Below, one piece after another: positions 1 through 8,295 of a stretch of 64,000 nt of DNA. The DNA comes from Balneatrix alpica DSM 16621. Its GTDB lineage: Bacteria > Pseudomonadota > Gammaproteobacteria > Pseudomonadales > Balneatricaceae. The notes beneath the pieces are model-generated. The model saw only the letters and a list, made by a program, of their open reading frames with translations. It made no database searches and was not told the DNA's origin. The position numbers and the translations under genes are program-made. The stretch lies in NCBI RefSeq assembly GCF_000619885.1, contig NZ_JHUZ01000006.1, positions 372,001-436,000 on the forward strand, in the 5' to 3' direction. Numbering within the stretch: position 1 is the first letter of the stretch; each line of letters opens with the position of its first letter.

Positions 1-805
1 CCGCAGTCACCGCAATACGCCCTGGGTACTGGGCGGCACTGCCGATTAAGAGCGAATCTCCTTCTGCCATCCGTGCCAGGGCACTGGGGGCGCCATCGAC
101 ACTGCTGATGACAAAGGAGGTGCGACCGGATTGCAGGGCCGCCTGTTCTGCCCCCAGGGCGGTGGGGTCATTGGTGGTAAAGACCCCGTCAATCTGCGGG
201 AAGGCGGTCAGCAGGGCGGTCATTTTCTCTAGCCCGCCCGCCTGGTTGCCGCCGGCATTGAGGTCACTGGAAAGCAATTCAAGCTGGGGGTATTGGCTTA
301 GCACTTGCTGACACCCCTGGACTCGCTCCAGCACCGAGGACACCGGTGGGCCATTGATGATGGCGATCTTACCCTGGCCACCGAGCTGTTCGGCCAGGGC
401 CTGACAGGCCAATTCCCCTGCCTGCAGGTTGTCGGTGGTGACACTGGCATCGGCGCCTTTGGCTTTGACATCCACTGCGATCACGATAATCCCCGCTTGT
501 TGGGCGGCGCGGATACTGGGTTCGATCGCTTCTTCATCGGCGGCGGCGACCAAAATCAGCTCTACGCCGGCAGCAATAAACTGCTGTAACTGTTGCTGCT
601 GACGCTGCAGATCATAGGCGCTGGAGCTGACATAGACCCGCACCTGGGGACCGCCGAGTTGCTTGGCCCGTTGTTCGGCCCGGCGCGCCAGTTCCACAAA
701 AAACGGATTGCCCATGTCTGACACGCTAATGCCGACTGCATTCAGGGGGGCGGCCCAGCTTGGCAGGGGCAGGCAGAGCAGCATAAGCACAAGCCGTAGC
801 AGCAT
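1..805 (-). CDS. Periplasmic sugar-binding protein (RbsB/YtfQ-like), 3' end outside window
   Basis: The minus strand is open from an ATG at 805 to the window edge, so about 268 residues are visible and the C-terminus is missing. The ATG follows an AAGGAG-like site. The N-terminus (MLLRLVLMLLCLPLPSWA) is a signal peptide. The rest has the periplasmic binding protein type I pattern: a first strand (NAVGISVSDMGNPFF), a middle IIVIAVD stretch and a VISSVDG stretch. This family binds monosaccharides for ABC import or for presentation to a membrane sensor. It diverges from a complete binding-protein gene at 967. Since that transporter already has its own binding protein, this one may feed a sensor encoded beyond the window; that is inference. 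Confidence 0.8.
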   Translation of the reverse strand, partial: MLLRLVLMLLCLPLPSWAAPLNAVGISVSDMGNPFFVELARRAEQRAKQLGGPQVRVYVSSSAYDLQRQQQQLQQFIAAGVELILVAAADEEAIEPSIRAAQQAGIIVIAVDVKAKGADASVTTDNLQAGELACQALAEQLGGQGKIAIINGPPVSSVLERVQGCQQVLSQYPQLELLSSDLNAGGNQAGGLEKMTALLTAFPQIDGVFTTNDPTALGAEQAALQSGRTSFVISSVDGAPSALARMAEGDSLLIGSAAQYPGRIAVTA

Positions 806-858
806 GCCGGTACTCCTTATTTTTAGGTTCCATGATGGCATAACGGGGATGGGTCAAT

Positions 859-874
859 ATTACAAAAATTACAA
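859..874. promoter_or_regulatory. Tandem ATTACAA repeats in divergent sugar-gene promoter region
   Basis: ATTACAA occurs at 859-865 and 868-874, a 9-bp period, between the divergent binding-protein genes. Closely spaced direct repeats in such gaps often bind response regulators. The function here is inferred from position alone. Confidence 0.3.
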
Positions 875-966
875 GCAGCGGGTTGGGCTGAAATTTTCTG
901 TTAGTCGGCAGGGAGTTTGATCCTCTGAGCGGCCGCTGTCTGGCATCCGCCCACTAAGAGGAGAAC

Positions 967-1989
967 ATGATGAATAACAACAAAACCCTGTTAGCCCTGA
1001 CCCTGAGTGCCTGTCTGGCCAGCCCCCTGGCCCTGGCGGAGACCCCCCTGATTGGTCTGATCACCAAGACCAACACCAACCCCTTCTTCGTCAAAATGCG
1101 TGAAGGTGCCGAACAGAAAGCCAAGGAGATGGGGGTTGAACTGCGCTCCTTTGCCGGTCGCTACGATGGTGACAATGAGTCCCAGGTGCAGGCCATTGAA
1201 AACCTGGTGGCGGCGGGTGCCAAGGGCATCCTGTTAACCCCCAGCGATACTCAGGCCATTGTGCCGGCGGTGGAAAAAGCCCGCCAGGCCGGGGTGTTAG
1301 TGATTGCGCTGGATACGCCGCTGAGTCCTGCTAGCGCCGCCGATGCCACCTTTGCCACCGATAACTTTGCCGCCGGTTATTACATCGGACAGTGGGCGAA
1401 AGCCAGCCTGGGTGACAAGGCCGCTGAGGCCAAGATTGCCATGCTGGATCTAAATGCCAGCCAGGTCACGGTGGATGTGGCCCGCGATCAGGGTTTCCTG
1501 GAAGGCTTTGGCATTGACCTGGGTAATCCCGGTTTGATTGGCGATGAGAATGATCCGCGCATTGTCGGCCATGAAGTGACCCAGGGGGCAGAAGAGGGCG
1601 GGCGTACCGCGATGGAAAAACTGCTGCAAAAAGACCCGGCGGTGAATGTGGTATACACCATCAATGAGCCGGCGGCAGCCGGTGCCTATGAGGCGCTGAA
1701 GGCGGTTGGGAGAGACAAAGAGGTGCTGATTGTCTCCGTCGATGGCGGCTGCCCTGGAGTGAAAAATGTGGCCGAAGGGGTCATAGGGGCAACCTCGATG
1801 CAGTTCCCCTTACGGATGGCCTCCCTCGGGGTGGAAGCCATCGTCGAGTATGCCAACTCCGGCAAAAAGCCTGAGCCCAGCCCAGGATTGGATTTCTTCG
1901 ATACCGGTGTTGAGCTGATTACCGATCAAGCCGTTGAGGGTCTGCCCTCCAAGACAGCAAGTGAAGGCCTGCAGCAGTGCTGGGGTTAA
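967..1989 (+). CDS. frcB: Sugar ABC transporter substrate-binding protein, fructose type (FrcB-like)
   Basis: A 340-residue exported protein with a signal peptide at about 1-24 (ending ALA) and a periplasmic binding protein type I fold: [15 protein letters not shown] at the start, [11 protein letters not shown] in the middle, VLIVSVDGG towards the end. The start is an ATGATG pair after AAGAGGAG. It should capture a hexose in the periplasm for the permease and ATPase encoded next. The order binding protein, permease, single-domain ATPase and sugar kinase matches frcBCAK, the fructose system described in Sinorhizobium. The fructose assignment rests on that order and on the isomerase at 5098; ribose or mannose cannot be excluded. 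A strong hairpin separates it from the permease gene. Confidence 0.8.
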   Translation: MMNNNKTLLALTLSACLASPLALAETPLIGLITKTNTNPFFVKMREGAEQKAKEMGVELRSFAGRYDGDNESQVQAIENLVAAGAKGILLTPSDTQAIVPAVEKARQAGVLVIALDTPLSPASAADATFATDNFAAGYYIGQWAKASLGDKAAEAKIAMLDLNASQVTVDVARDQGFLEGFGIDLGNPGLIGDENDPRIVGHEVTQGAEEGGRTAMEKLLQKDPAVNVVYTINEPAAAGAYEALKAVGRDKEVLIVSVDGGCPGVKNVAEGVIGATSMQFPLRMASLGVEAIVEYANSGKKPEPSPGLDFFDTGVELITDQAVEGLPSKTASEGLQQCWG

Positions 1990-2001
1990 TCTGAGTGATT
2001 A

Positions 2002-2030
2002 CGGGGGCACCCGGTTCACCGGGGCCTCCG
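2002..2030 (+). promoter_or_regulatory. Intercistronic hairpin between frcB and frcC
   Basis: An inverted repeat with inner stem 2010-2014/2019-2023 (CCCGG/CCGGG, loop TTCA) and outer stem 2002-2008/2024-2030, one bulged A and one G-T wobble. No T-run follows, so it is not a classic terminator. Such hairpins after a binding-protein gene commonly protect the upstream message, giving more binding protein than permease (inference). Confidence 0.6.
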
Positions 2031-2044
2031 CCTGATGTAGGTAA

Positions 2045-3133
2045 GTGATGATGGCTTCTCAATCTGACACACCCCGCGCCGCGGCTGACTTTGAACAGGT
2101 GGCGGAGCGCGCCGCTGGCCCGGTAGCGGATTTTGCCCCGCCCCGCCTGAGTCCGTTGCAGCGGTTACAGCGTTGGCTGCATAGCCAGCCGATTGCCGCA
2201 CCGGCATTGGTGCTGGTGGCGGCGATAGTGGCGTTCAGCCTGATTAATGGTGAGCGCTTTTTACATCCCTTTAACCTGTCGCTGATTTTGCAGCAGGTCA
2301 CCATTATCGGCGTGCTGGGGATCGCCCAGACCCTGATTATTCTGACCGCCGGGATCGATCTCTCGGTGGGGGCGGTAATGGTGTTGTGCTCGGTGGTGAT
2401 GGGCCGCCTGGCGGTAAACCAGGGACTGCCGGCGGAGTTGGCGTTTTTACTGGGGCTGTGCGCCGGCATGCTCTGCGGTCTGATTAACGGTTGGCTGGTG
2501 ACGCGGGTCAAATTGCCCCCCTTTATTGTCACCCTGGGCAGCTGGAATATCTTCTTTGCCCTGAATCTCTGGTATTCCCAGAGTGAGACCATTCGCTCCC
2601 AGGATTTGGCTAATCTGGCGCCCTTGCTGCAATGGACCGGCGAGTCGATCGCCTTTTTTGGCGCCCGCTTGACCTACGGCTCGCTGCTGATGATAGGGCT
2701 CTGCGTGCTGGTCTGGTATGCCCTGAATTGGACCGCCTGGGGCCGTCATGTGTATGCCACCGGCGATGATCCGGAGGCGGCCAAGCTGGCGGGTATCCGC
2801 ACCGATCGGGTACTGCTGTCGGTGTATGTGGTGGCGGGTCTGCTCTGTGCGGTGGCGGCCTGGACTCTGATCGGTCGCATTGGCTCGGTCAGTCCCCAGG
2901 CCGGGATGACCGCTAACCTCGACTCCATCACCGCTGTGGTGATTGGCGGTACCAGCCTCTTTGGCGGGCGGGGCTCGATCTACGGCACCCTGATTGGGGC
3001 GCTGGTAGTAGGGGTGTTTCGCAATGGCCTGGCCATCGCCGGGGTGGATGTACTCTGGCAGGAATTTACCGTGGGGCTGCTGATTATTCTGGCAGTGGCA
3101 ACGGATCAGTGGATTCGGAGGGTATCGGCATGA
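2045..3133 (+). CDS. frcC: Sugar ABC transporter permease (FrcC/RbsC-like)
   Basis: About 360 residues, the usual length for the BPD_transp_2 permease family. After a hydrophilic N-terminus of about 50 residues come several hydrophobic helices, with the family stretch TLIILTAGIDLSVGAVM and a later VIGGTSLFGGRGSIYGTLIG. It would form the inner-membrane channel of the importer, probably as a homodimer. Start choice is uncertain: GTG 2045, ATG 2048 and ATG 2051 are consecutive in-frame codons after a weak TAGGTA site, and the later ATGs are better spaced. The stop overlaps the ATPase start by four bases (ATGA at 3130), so the two are translationally coupled. Confidence 0.88.
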   Translation: MMMASQSDTPRAAADFEQVAERAAGPVADFAPPRLSPLQRLQRWLHSQPIAAPALVLVAAIVAFSLINGERFLHPFNLSLILQQVTIIGVLGIAQTLIILTAGIDLSVGAVMVLCSVVMGRLAVNQGLPAELAFLLGLCAGMLCGLINGWLVTRVKLPPFIVTLGSWNIFFALNLWYSQSETIRSQDLANLAPLLQWTGESIAFFGARLTYGSLLMIGLCVLVWYALNWTAWGRHVYATGDDPEAAKLAGIRTDRVLLSVYVVAGLLCAVAAWTLIGRIGSVSPQAGMTANLDSITAVVIGGTSLFGGRGSIYGTLIGALVVGVFRNGLAIAGVDVLWQEFTVGLLIILAVATDQWIRRVSA

Positions 3134-3939
3134 GTTTGCAACCTGTACTCAGCGCCAAGGGGCTGGTAAAGCGGTATGGCCGGGTCACTGCCATTGATCA
3201 GGCTGACTTTGATCTCTACCCCGGTGAGGTGCTGGCGGTAATTGGCGATAACGGCGCGGGCAAGTCTTCGTTGATTAAGGCCCTGTCCGGTGCGCTGTTG
3301 CCGGATGAGGGGGAGATCCGTCTGTATGGTGAGCCAGTGCAGTTTCGCTCGCCGATGGAGGCCCGCCAGGCCGGGATCGAGACGGTGTACCAAAACCTGG
3401 CGGTATCCCCCTCGCTGGATATCGCCGATAACCTGTTTTTGGGCCGTGAGATCCGCAAACCCGGCTTGCTCGGCAGTCTGCTGCGCATGCTGGATAAAAA
3501 AGCCATGCGTGAGCAGGCCAGGGATAAGTTGTCGGAGTTGGGGCTGCTGACCATTCAGAATATTAATCAGGCGGTGGAGACCCTGTCCGGTGGTCAGCGT
3601 CAGGGGGTGGCGGTGGCCCGTGCGGCTGCCTTTGGCAGCAAGGTGGTGATTATGGACGAGCCCACGGCAGCCCTGGGGGTGAAGGAGTCGCGGCGGGTGT
3701 TAAACCTGATCCAGGATGTCAAAGCCCGGGGGCTGCCGATCGTGCTGATCAGCCACAATATGCCCCACGTGTTTGAAGTGGCTGACCGCATTCATATCCA
3801 TCGCCTGGGTAAACGGGTGGCGGTGATCCGTCCCAGTACCCATAGCATGGCGGAGGCGGTGGCGATTATGACCGGTGCGCTGGAGCCTGAGCAGCATCCC
3901 GCCGGTGCCTTTTGTCCACCTCCCCAGGCATTGGCTTAG
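3130..3939 (+). CDS. frcA: Sugar ABC transporter ATP-binding protein, single domain (FrcA-like)
   Basis: A 269-residue single ABC ATPase domain. Walker A is GDNGAGKS (39-46), the signature LSGGQ (152-156), and Walker B VVIMDE (172-177). Ribose-type importers usually have a double ATPase of about 500 residues; the short form here is characteristic of FrcA. The ATG at 3130 overlaps the permease stop and is preferred over an upstream GTG at 3109 inside the permease gene. It powers uptake at the inner membrane. A strong terminator follows, so the kinase and isomerase genes downstream are probably transcribed separately or by read-through. Confidence 0.88.
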   Translation: MSLQPVLSAKGLVKRYGRVTAIDQADFDLYPGEVLAVIGDNGAGKSSLIKALSGALLPDEGEIRLYGEPVQFRSPMEARQAGIETVYQNLAVSPSLDIADNLFLGREIRKPGLLGSLLRMLDKKAMREQARDKLSELGLLTIQNINQAVETLSGGQRQGVAVARAAAFGSKVVIMDEPTAALGVKESRRVLNLIQDVKARGLPIVLISHNMPHVFEVADRIHIHRLGKRVAVIRPSTHSMAEAVAIMTGALEPEQHPAGAFCPPPQALA

Positions 3940-3967
3940 GTTGGCGGGCGGAAAAGTATCAGTTTTC

Positions 3968-3998
3968 GGCAGGGGAGTACTTGAGCCCCTGCCTTTTT
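3968..3998 (+). terminator. Rho-independent terminator after frcA
   Basis: Stem GGCAGGGG (3968-3975) pairs with CCCCTGCC (3986-3993), with a 10-nt loop and then TTTTT. Confidence 0.85.
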
Positions 3999-4084
3999 CT
4001 GTTATCAATGAACCCTGCTTGTCGTAGCCCGCCGCCTGACCAACGTCGACTCATCCCTTTGTTTTGATAGGAAAGCTTACCGCT

Positions 4085-5044
4085 ATGTTACCCGTTTGGT
4101 GTTTTGGAGAAGTGCTGATCGATTTTCTCACCATTGGCCAGCAGCAGGAGGCGTCCTTGCGCTTGCCTGAGTATCGTCAGTATCCGGGGGGCGCTCCCGC
4201 CAATGCGGCGGTGGCGGTCGCCAAACTGGGGGGGCAGGCGGGGATGATCGGCCAAGTCGGGGCGGATCAGTTTGGCCAGTTTTTACGTGCCAGCCTTGCG
4301 GCTAACGGGGTAGACACCAGCCGGCTGCTGGAGCATCCCCAGGCGCTGACGCCCCTGGCTTTTGTGTTGCTGGATGCGAGCGGTGAGCGCAGTTTTGAGT
4401 TCTATCGGCGTGACAGTGCGGACTTGCTATTTGCGCAGCAGGATTGGCAGGCGGAGTGGTTTGCCCAGCCAGGGATGCTCCACCTGTGCTCCAATACCCT
4501 GACTGAAGCCGGGATCCGAGCGGTCAGCATGCATGGCGTGCAGTTGGCCAAACAGGCGGGCTGGCTGGTGAGTGTCGATGTCAATCTGCGGGCGAATCTG
4601 TGGCCGCAGCATCAGCTGGATATCCCGGCGATTCTGGCGCTCTGTGCGCAGGCCGATGTGCTTAAGGTCTCCCGTGATGAGCTTGATGCTCTTGGCGGTG
4701 AGGCACTGATTGCCACCTGGCGGCAGGCGGGGGCGCGGCTGATCCTGGTGACGGATGGTGGCCAGCCGCTACACTACTACAGCCAGGAGGCACAGGGAGT
4801 GCTGGCAGCACCGGCGGTGAAGGCGGTGGATACCACGGCGGCGGGGGACAGTTTCAGTGGCGCTGTGCTCTATGGCCTGTCCCGCTGTTTGCCGACGAAT
4901 CCGGCCCTGTGGCAACAGCAAGTGGAGTTGGAAGCTTTATTGGCCTTTGCCTTGGCCTGTGGGGCGCATACGGTGACCCGTCCTGGGGCGATTCCCGCAT
5001 TACCTTGCTTTGCCGATGTCAGCCATGCCTGGCAGCTTGCGTAA
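4085..5044 (+). CDS. PfkB-family sugar kinase, probable fructokinase
   Basis: A 319-residue ribokinase/PfkB kinase. The N-terminal signature includes GGAPAN (35-40) and the C-terminal ATP-binding signature is DTTAAGD (249-255), whose last Asp is the expected catalytic base. ATG 4085 lies 9 nt after AGGAAAG and is preferred to a TTG at 4064. Fructokinases of this family make fructose 6-phosphate from fructose and ATP in the cytoplasm. Position after a frcBCA-like importer supports fructose, as in frcK, but sequence alone does not exclude another hexose. The AGE-type isomerase gene follows 53 bp downstream, probably in the same transcript. Confidence 0.85.
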   Translation: MLPVWCFGEVLIDFLTIGQQQEASLRLPEYRQYPGGAPANAAVAVAKLGGQAGMIGQVGADQFGQFLRASLAANGVDTSRLLEHPQALTPLAFVLLDASGERSFEFYRRDSADLLFAQQDWQAEWFAQPGMLHLCSNTLTEAGIRAVSMHGVQLAKQAGWLVSVDVNLRANLWPQHQLDIPAILALCAQADVLKVSRDELDALGGEALIATWRQAGARLILVTDGGQPLHYYSQEAQGVLAAPAVKAVDTTAAGDSFSGAVLYGLSRCLPTNPALWQQQVELEALLAFALACGAHTVTRPGAIPALPCFADVSHAWQLA

Positions 5045-5097
5045 GTTTATTTGCGTTTGCTTAAGTCTCGCCCCACCTAGTCAAGAGAGGATCGACG

Positions 5098-6270
5098 ATG
5101 GACTTTCACAACCCCCAACGTCTGCGTGAACATGTGCGCGCTATTATGGCGTTTTATCATCCCCGGGCGATTGATAGCCGAGGCGGTTTTTACCACTACT
5201 TCCTCGATGACGGTCAGGTCTATGACAGTGAGCACCGCCATCTGGTCTCCAGTACCCGTTATGTCTTCACCTACGCCAACTTTGCCCGCCATTTTAATGA
5301 GCCGGAATATTTGCGCTGGGCGGAGCATGGTTTGGACTTTATCGAACAACGTCACTTCCAAACCCAGTACCAGGGCTATGCCTGGACTTTACAGGGCAAT
5401 GCGGTAGAAGACGACACCAACCACTGCTATGGCCTGGCTTTTGTCATGCTGGCCTATGCCACGGCCTTGAAGGCTGGCATTGAGCGGGCGCGGGAAGGGT
5501 TATATCGGGTGCATGAACTACAAAGCCGGCGTTTCTGGCAGGCGCAGCATGGGCTTTATGCCGATGAGGCTGATCGTCATTGGCAGCTGGGGCAGTACCG
5601 TGGCCAGAATGCCAATATGCACAGTTGCGAAGCCCTGATTGCCGCCTATGAAGCCACGGGAGATCGTCAGTTTATCGAGCGTGCCTTGCAGGTGGCGGAC
5701 AATATCTGTCGCCGTCAGGCCGGGCGCTGTGATCATGGCCTGATTTGGGAGCACTACGATCTGAACTGGCAGCCGGACTGGCAATACAATCTGGATGATC
5801 CCAAGCACCTTTTCCGTCCCTGGGGCTATCAGCCAGGGCACCAAACCGAATGGGCCAAGCTGCTTCTGTTATTGGAGCCCCACGTTGAGGCGGATTGGTT
5901 GTTGCCCACCGCTGAGCATCTGTTCCTGCGGGCGGTGGAGCCGGCCTGGGATAAGGTGAATGGTGGTTTGGCCTATGGCCTGGATCGCCAGTTACAGATT
6001 TGCGATGGTGATAAATATCACTGGGTCCAGGCGGAAACCCTGGCGGCGGCAGCTTTGCTGGGTAGCCGTACCGGCGACTTACGCTACTGGCGTTGGTATG
6101 AGCGGATTTGGGATTACTGCTGGCAGCACTTTATTGATCATCGCTATGGCGCCTGGTACCGCATTTTGACGCCGGATAATCAGCCCTATTCCAAGCAAAA
6201 AAGCCCGGCAGGTAAGGTGGATTACCACACTATGGGGGCCTGCTACGACATGCTGAGGGTGTTGGAGTGA
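5098..6270 (+). CDS. AGE-family sugar isomerase/epimerase (mannose isomerase-like)
   Basis: A 390-residue protein of the N-acylglucosamine 2-epimerase superfamily, an alpha/alpha barrel. It has the recurrent His/Glu/Trp-rich blocks of the family, including HQTEWAKLLL, NANMHSCEALIAAYEAT and WVQAETLAAAALL. Family members include D-mannose isomerase, YihS aldose-ketose isomerase, cellobiose 2-epimerase and AGE. Next to a probable fructokinase, interconversion of mannose and fructose is the simplest role, routing mannose into fructose 6-phosphate (inference). The start has a good AGAGAGG site. A stem-loop follows at 6278. Confidence 0.8.
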   Translation: MDFHNPQRLREHVRAIMAFYHPRAIDSRGGFYHYFLDDGQVYDSEHRHLVSSTRYVFTYANFARHFNEPEYLRWAEHGLDFIEQRHFQTQYQGYAWTLQGNAVEDDTNHCYGLAFVMLAYATALKAGIERAREGLYRVHELQSRRFWQAQHGLYADEADRHWQLGQYRGQNANMHSCEALIAAYEATGDRQFIERALQVADNICRRQAGRCDHGLIWEHYDLNWQPDWQYNLDDPKHLFRPWGYQPGHQTEWAKLLLLLEPHVEADWLLPTAEHLFLRAVEPAWDKVNGGLAYGLDRQLQICDGDKYHWVQAETLAAAALLGSRTGDLRYWRWYERIWDYCWQHFIDHRYGAWYRILTPDNQPYSKQKSPAGKVDYHTMGACYDMLRVLE

Positions 6271-6277
6271 TATTCAA

Positions 6278-6297
6278 GCCCACTCGTGAGAGTGGGC
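6278..6297. terminator. Stem-loop between convergent genes
   Basis: GCCCACTC (6278-6285) pairs with GAGTGGGC (6290-6297) around a 4-nt loop, between the stops of the isomerase (+) and the orphan gene (-). The plus side is followed by A residues, so it is not a canonical intrinsic terminator; it may end either message or protect 3' ends. Confidence 0.5.
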
Positions 6298-6325
6298 AAA
6301 AAAGAAACTCATTTTTATAAGGGGC

Positions 6326-7024
6326 TTATTTTACGAATCCTATTTTTTCTCTTTTCATAAAACTTCCATATTGATCATATGTACAAGTGTAGGAAAAGTA
6401 AGATCCTGTACTCGACTGTATGCCTTCATAGATAACTAATATGGTTGATGATTCGGTGCTATGGGTGTTGAATTCTATTTGAGTCTCCCCTACTTCATCG
6501 AATAGCCTATTGGCGCAATCGCTGTTCGATTTTACTGCTAGTTCTTTTATGGCTCCGCTTTGTTTATTTGTTGTTAGAGGATGTTGTTTTAGTGTGGTGG
6601 AGTCTTTCATGGATATATTAAAAAATATAAGTATGATGACTAATATCATGCCCCAAGCTAAGTATGTACCTATTTTTTTGGATGTTTCCGAGGTAGGGGT
6701 GCTTGTATCTGTGTCTGCATTTGGCGAATGGAGAGTAGGTTCTTTGCGAGCTCCGCAATATCTGCATTTTTTTGCTTCTGCTCTAATGAATTCTGCACAC
6801 TCTGCACATTGTACGGAGCCATTGAGAATTGCTAGCTTGTCAAGCTTTTCTTGACTTGGCGTTAATGTAATTGAATGTATTAAGGCGATTGCCCATGTAA
6901 AGAATCCATACCAATACCAATTTGCAAAACTATATCCCTTTGATGATGCTATTTTTGCAGGGATAATGGCAATAAACGATGAGATGATTATGATTGATAC
7001 GACATACTCTAGTGTGAAATCCAT
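6326..7024 (-). CDS. Unknown membrane protein with four-cysteine zinc ribbon
   Basis: I do not recognise this 232-residue protein. Two hydrophobic segments lie near 6-24 and 35-55 and a third near 125-142. Between them is a C-x2-C-x10-C-x2-C cluster (Cys 73, 76, 87, 90; CAECAEF...CRYCGA) of the kind seen in short zinc ribbons. The C-terminal part (about 145-232) looks soluble, with two further cysteines. The gene and its flanks are strikingly AT-rich, with many ATA/AAA/TTT codons, against GC-rich neighbours, which points to recent acquisition. An AGGA site precedes the ATG. No function can be assigned. Confidence 0.7.
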   Translation of the reverse strand: MDFTLEYVVSIIIISSFIAIIPAKIASSKGYSFANWYWYGFFTWAIALIHSITLTPSQEKLDKLAILNGSVQCAECAEFIRAEAKKCRYCGARKEPTLHSPNADTDTSTPTSETSKKIGTYLAWGMILVIILIFFNISMKDSTTLKQHPLTTNKQSGAIKELAVKSNSDCANRLFDEVGETQIEFNTHSTESSTILVIYEGIQSSTGSYFSYTCTYDQYGSFMKREKIGFVK

Positions 7025-7093
7025 TTCATATTATCCTGGATTCTATATTTAATATTTTACGTTGGAAGATAATTTATATTTTAATAGTTAAGG

Positions 7094-7131
7094 GATCAAC
7101 TGATCCATGCAAAATACAGGATCAGTTGATC
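7094..7131. terminator. Long perfect inverted repeat, probable 3' stem-loop
   Basis: The 13-nt arm 7094-7106 (GATCAACTGATCC) is repeated as its exact reverse complement at 7119-7131 around a 12-nt AT-rich loop. It lies just beyond the stop of the minus-strand oxidoreductase gene and probably ends that transcript, although only a weak T-run follows. Confidence 0.55.
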
Positions 7132-7139
7132 TATTACAG

Positions 7140-8078
7140 TTAAAACTCCAGCACGATCTTGCCACGGGTTTTGCCGCTCTGGCTGGCCTGGTGGGCGGCG
7201 GCAACCTCGGTGAAGGGGAAGCGGGCCGCTACCTCAACCCGTAGTTTGCCCTGTTCCGCCAAGTCGGCCAGTTCCTGCAACTGGTCGGCATTGGGTACCA
7301 CCCGCATGCCGGTAACCCGATGGCCAGTCTGGCTGGCGGCATCAATCACCTGTTGGGCGGTAGCGGAGGGAAGCGTCACCATAATGCCGTTGTGATTGAG
7401 GCAGCGGCAGGCCTGAACGGCGCTTAAGCCACCGACACCATCAAGAATAATATCCACATCCTGGACGGCATCGCTGAGTTCGGTGCTGTGGTAATCAATC
7501 ACCGCATCGGCACCCAGTTGACGCAGATAGTCATGGTTGGCCTGGGAGGCCACCGCAATCACTTCAGCTCCAGCGGCTTTGGCAATCTGTACTGCCAGGT
7601 GGCCTACGCCTCCGGCGGCGGCACTGATCACTACCCGTTGGCCCGCTTGCAGGTGGGCATGGTCATAGAGTGCCTGCCAGGCCGTCAGGCCAGCCAGGGG
7701 CAGAGCGGCGGCTTCGGCAAAACTGAGGTTTTTCGGTTTCAGAACCAAGTGGGCAGCATTGGCGTTGACCTGTTCGGCATAGCAGCGCCCCGGTTGGGGG
7801 AAGTTAAGCAGCCCCATCACTGCATCACCGGGATTGAAGATGCTGATACCAGTGCCTACGGATTCAATTTCACCGGACATTTCCCAGCCCAGAATCAGTG
7901 GTACGCCGCCACTGAAACTGGCGGCACCACCGCCTTCGCGGGTTTTCCAGTCTATCGGGTTTACCCCGGCGGCACGGGTATGCACGATCACATGGCCGAC
8001 CTCCAGCAAAGGAGGGGTTACTTCATCCAGTTGCAGCACTTCCGGGCCGCCAAAGCTATGAATTTGGATAGCTCGCAT
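7140..8078 (-). CDS. NADP-dependent MDR oxidoreductase (quinone reductase-like)
   Basis: A 312-residue medium-chain dehydrogenase/reductase of the zinc-less quinone oxidoreductase branch. The GroES-like N-terminal domain (about 1-125, with GVNPIDWKTREG) is followed by a Rossmann domain whose nucleotide loop is ISAAAGGVGH (151-160). The catalytic-zinc cysteines of alcohol dehydrogenases are absent. The chosen start (ATG at 8078, MRAIQIHSFGG) follows AGGGAGA and begins at the conserved domain edge; an upstream extension to 8147 looks unconserved. Likely activity is NADPH-dependent reduction of quinones or enones in the cytoplasm; the substrate is unknown. It diverges from ldhA. Confidence 0.85.
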   Translation of the reverse strand: MRAIQIHSFGGPEVLQLDEVTPPLLEVGHVIVHTRAAGVNPIDWKTREGGGAASFSGGVPLILGWEMSGEIESVGTGISIFNPGDAVMGLLNFPQPGRCYAEQVNANAAHLVLKPKNLSFAEAAALPLAGLTAWQALYDHAHLQAGQRVVISAAAGGVGHLAVQIAKAAGAEVIAVASQANHDYLRQLGADAVIDYHSTELSDAVQDVDIILDGVGGLSAVQACRCLNHNGIMVTLPSATAQQVIDAASQTGHRVTGMRVVPNADQLQELADLAEQGKLRVEVAARFPFTEVAAAHQASQSGKTRGKIVLEF

Positions 8079-8295
8079 ACTTGTCTCCCTGTTTGTCATG
8101 GTGCCAGTTCTGGGTGAGCGGGCTGGGCATCTTTTTGCCAAGACCATTGGCTGACACAGGTCAGCACCTTATTTGTTGTATATGAGGCCATAATAGCAGG
8201 GCACTCGGAAAAACCTACTTACTGCCTCAGGTATAGCCTGAGTACTAGGCAGGTTCCGCTTCAATCTTTCTTTTCCAGGTCAGCGAGGATGCACG

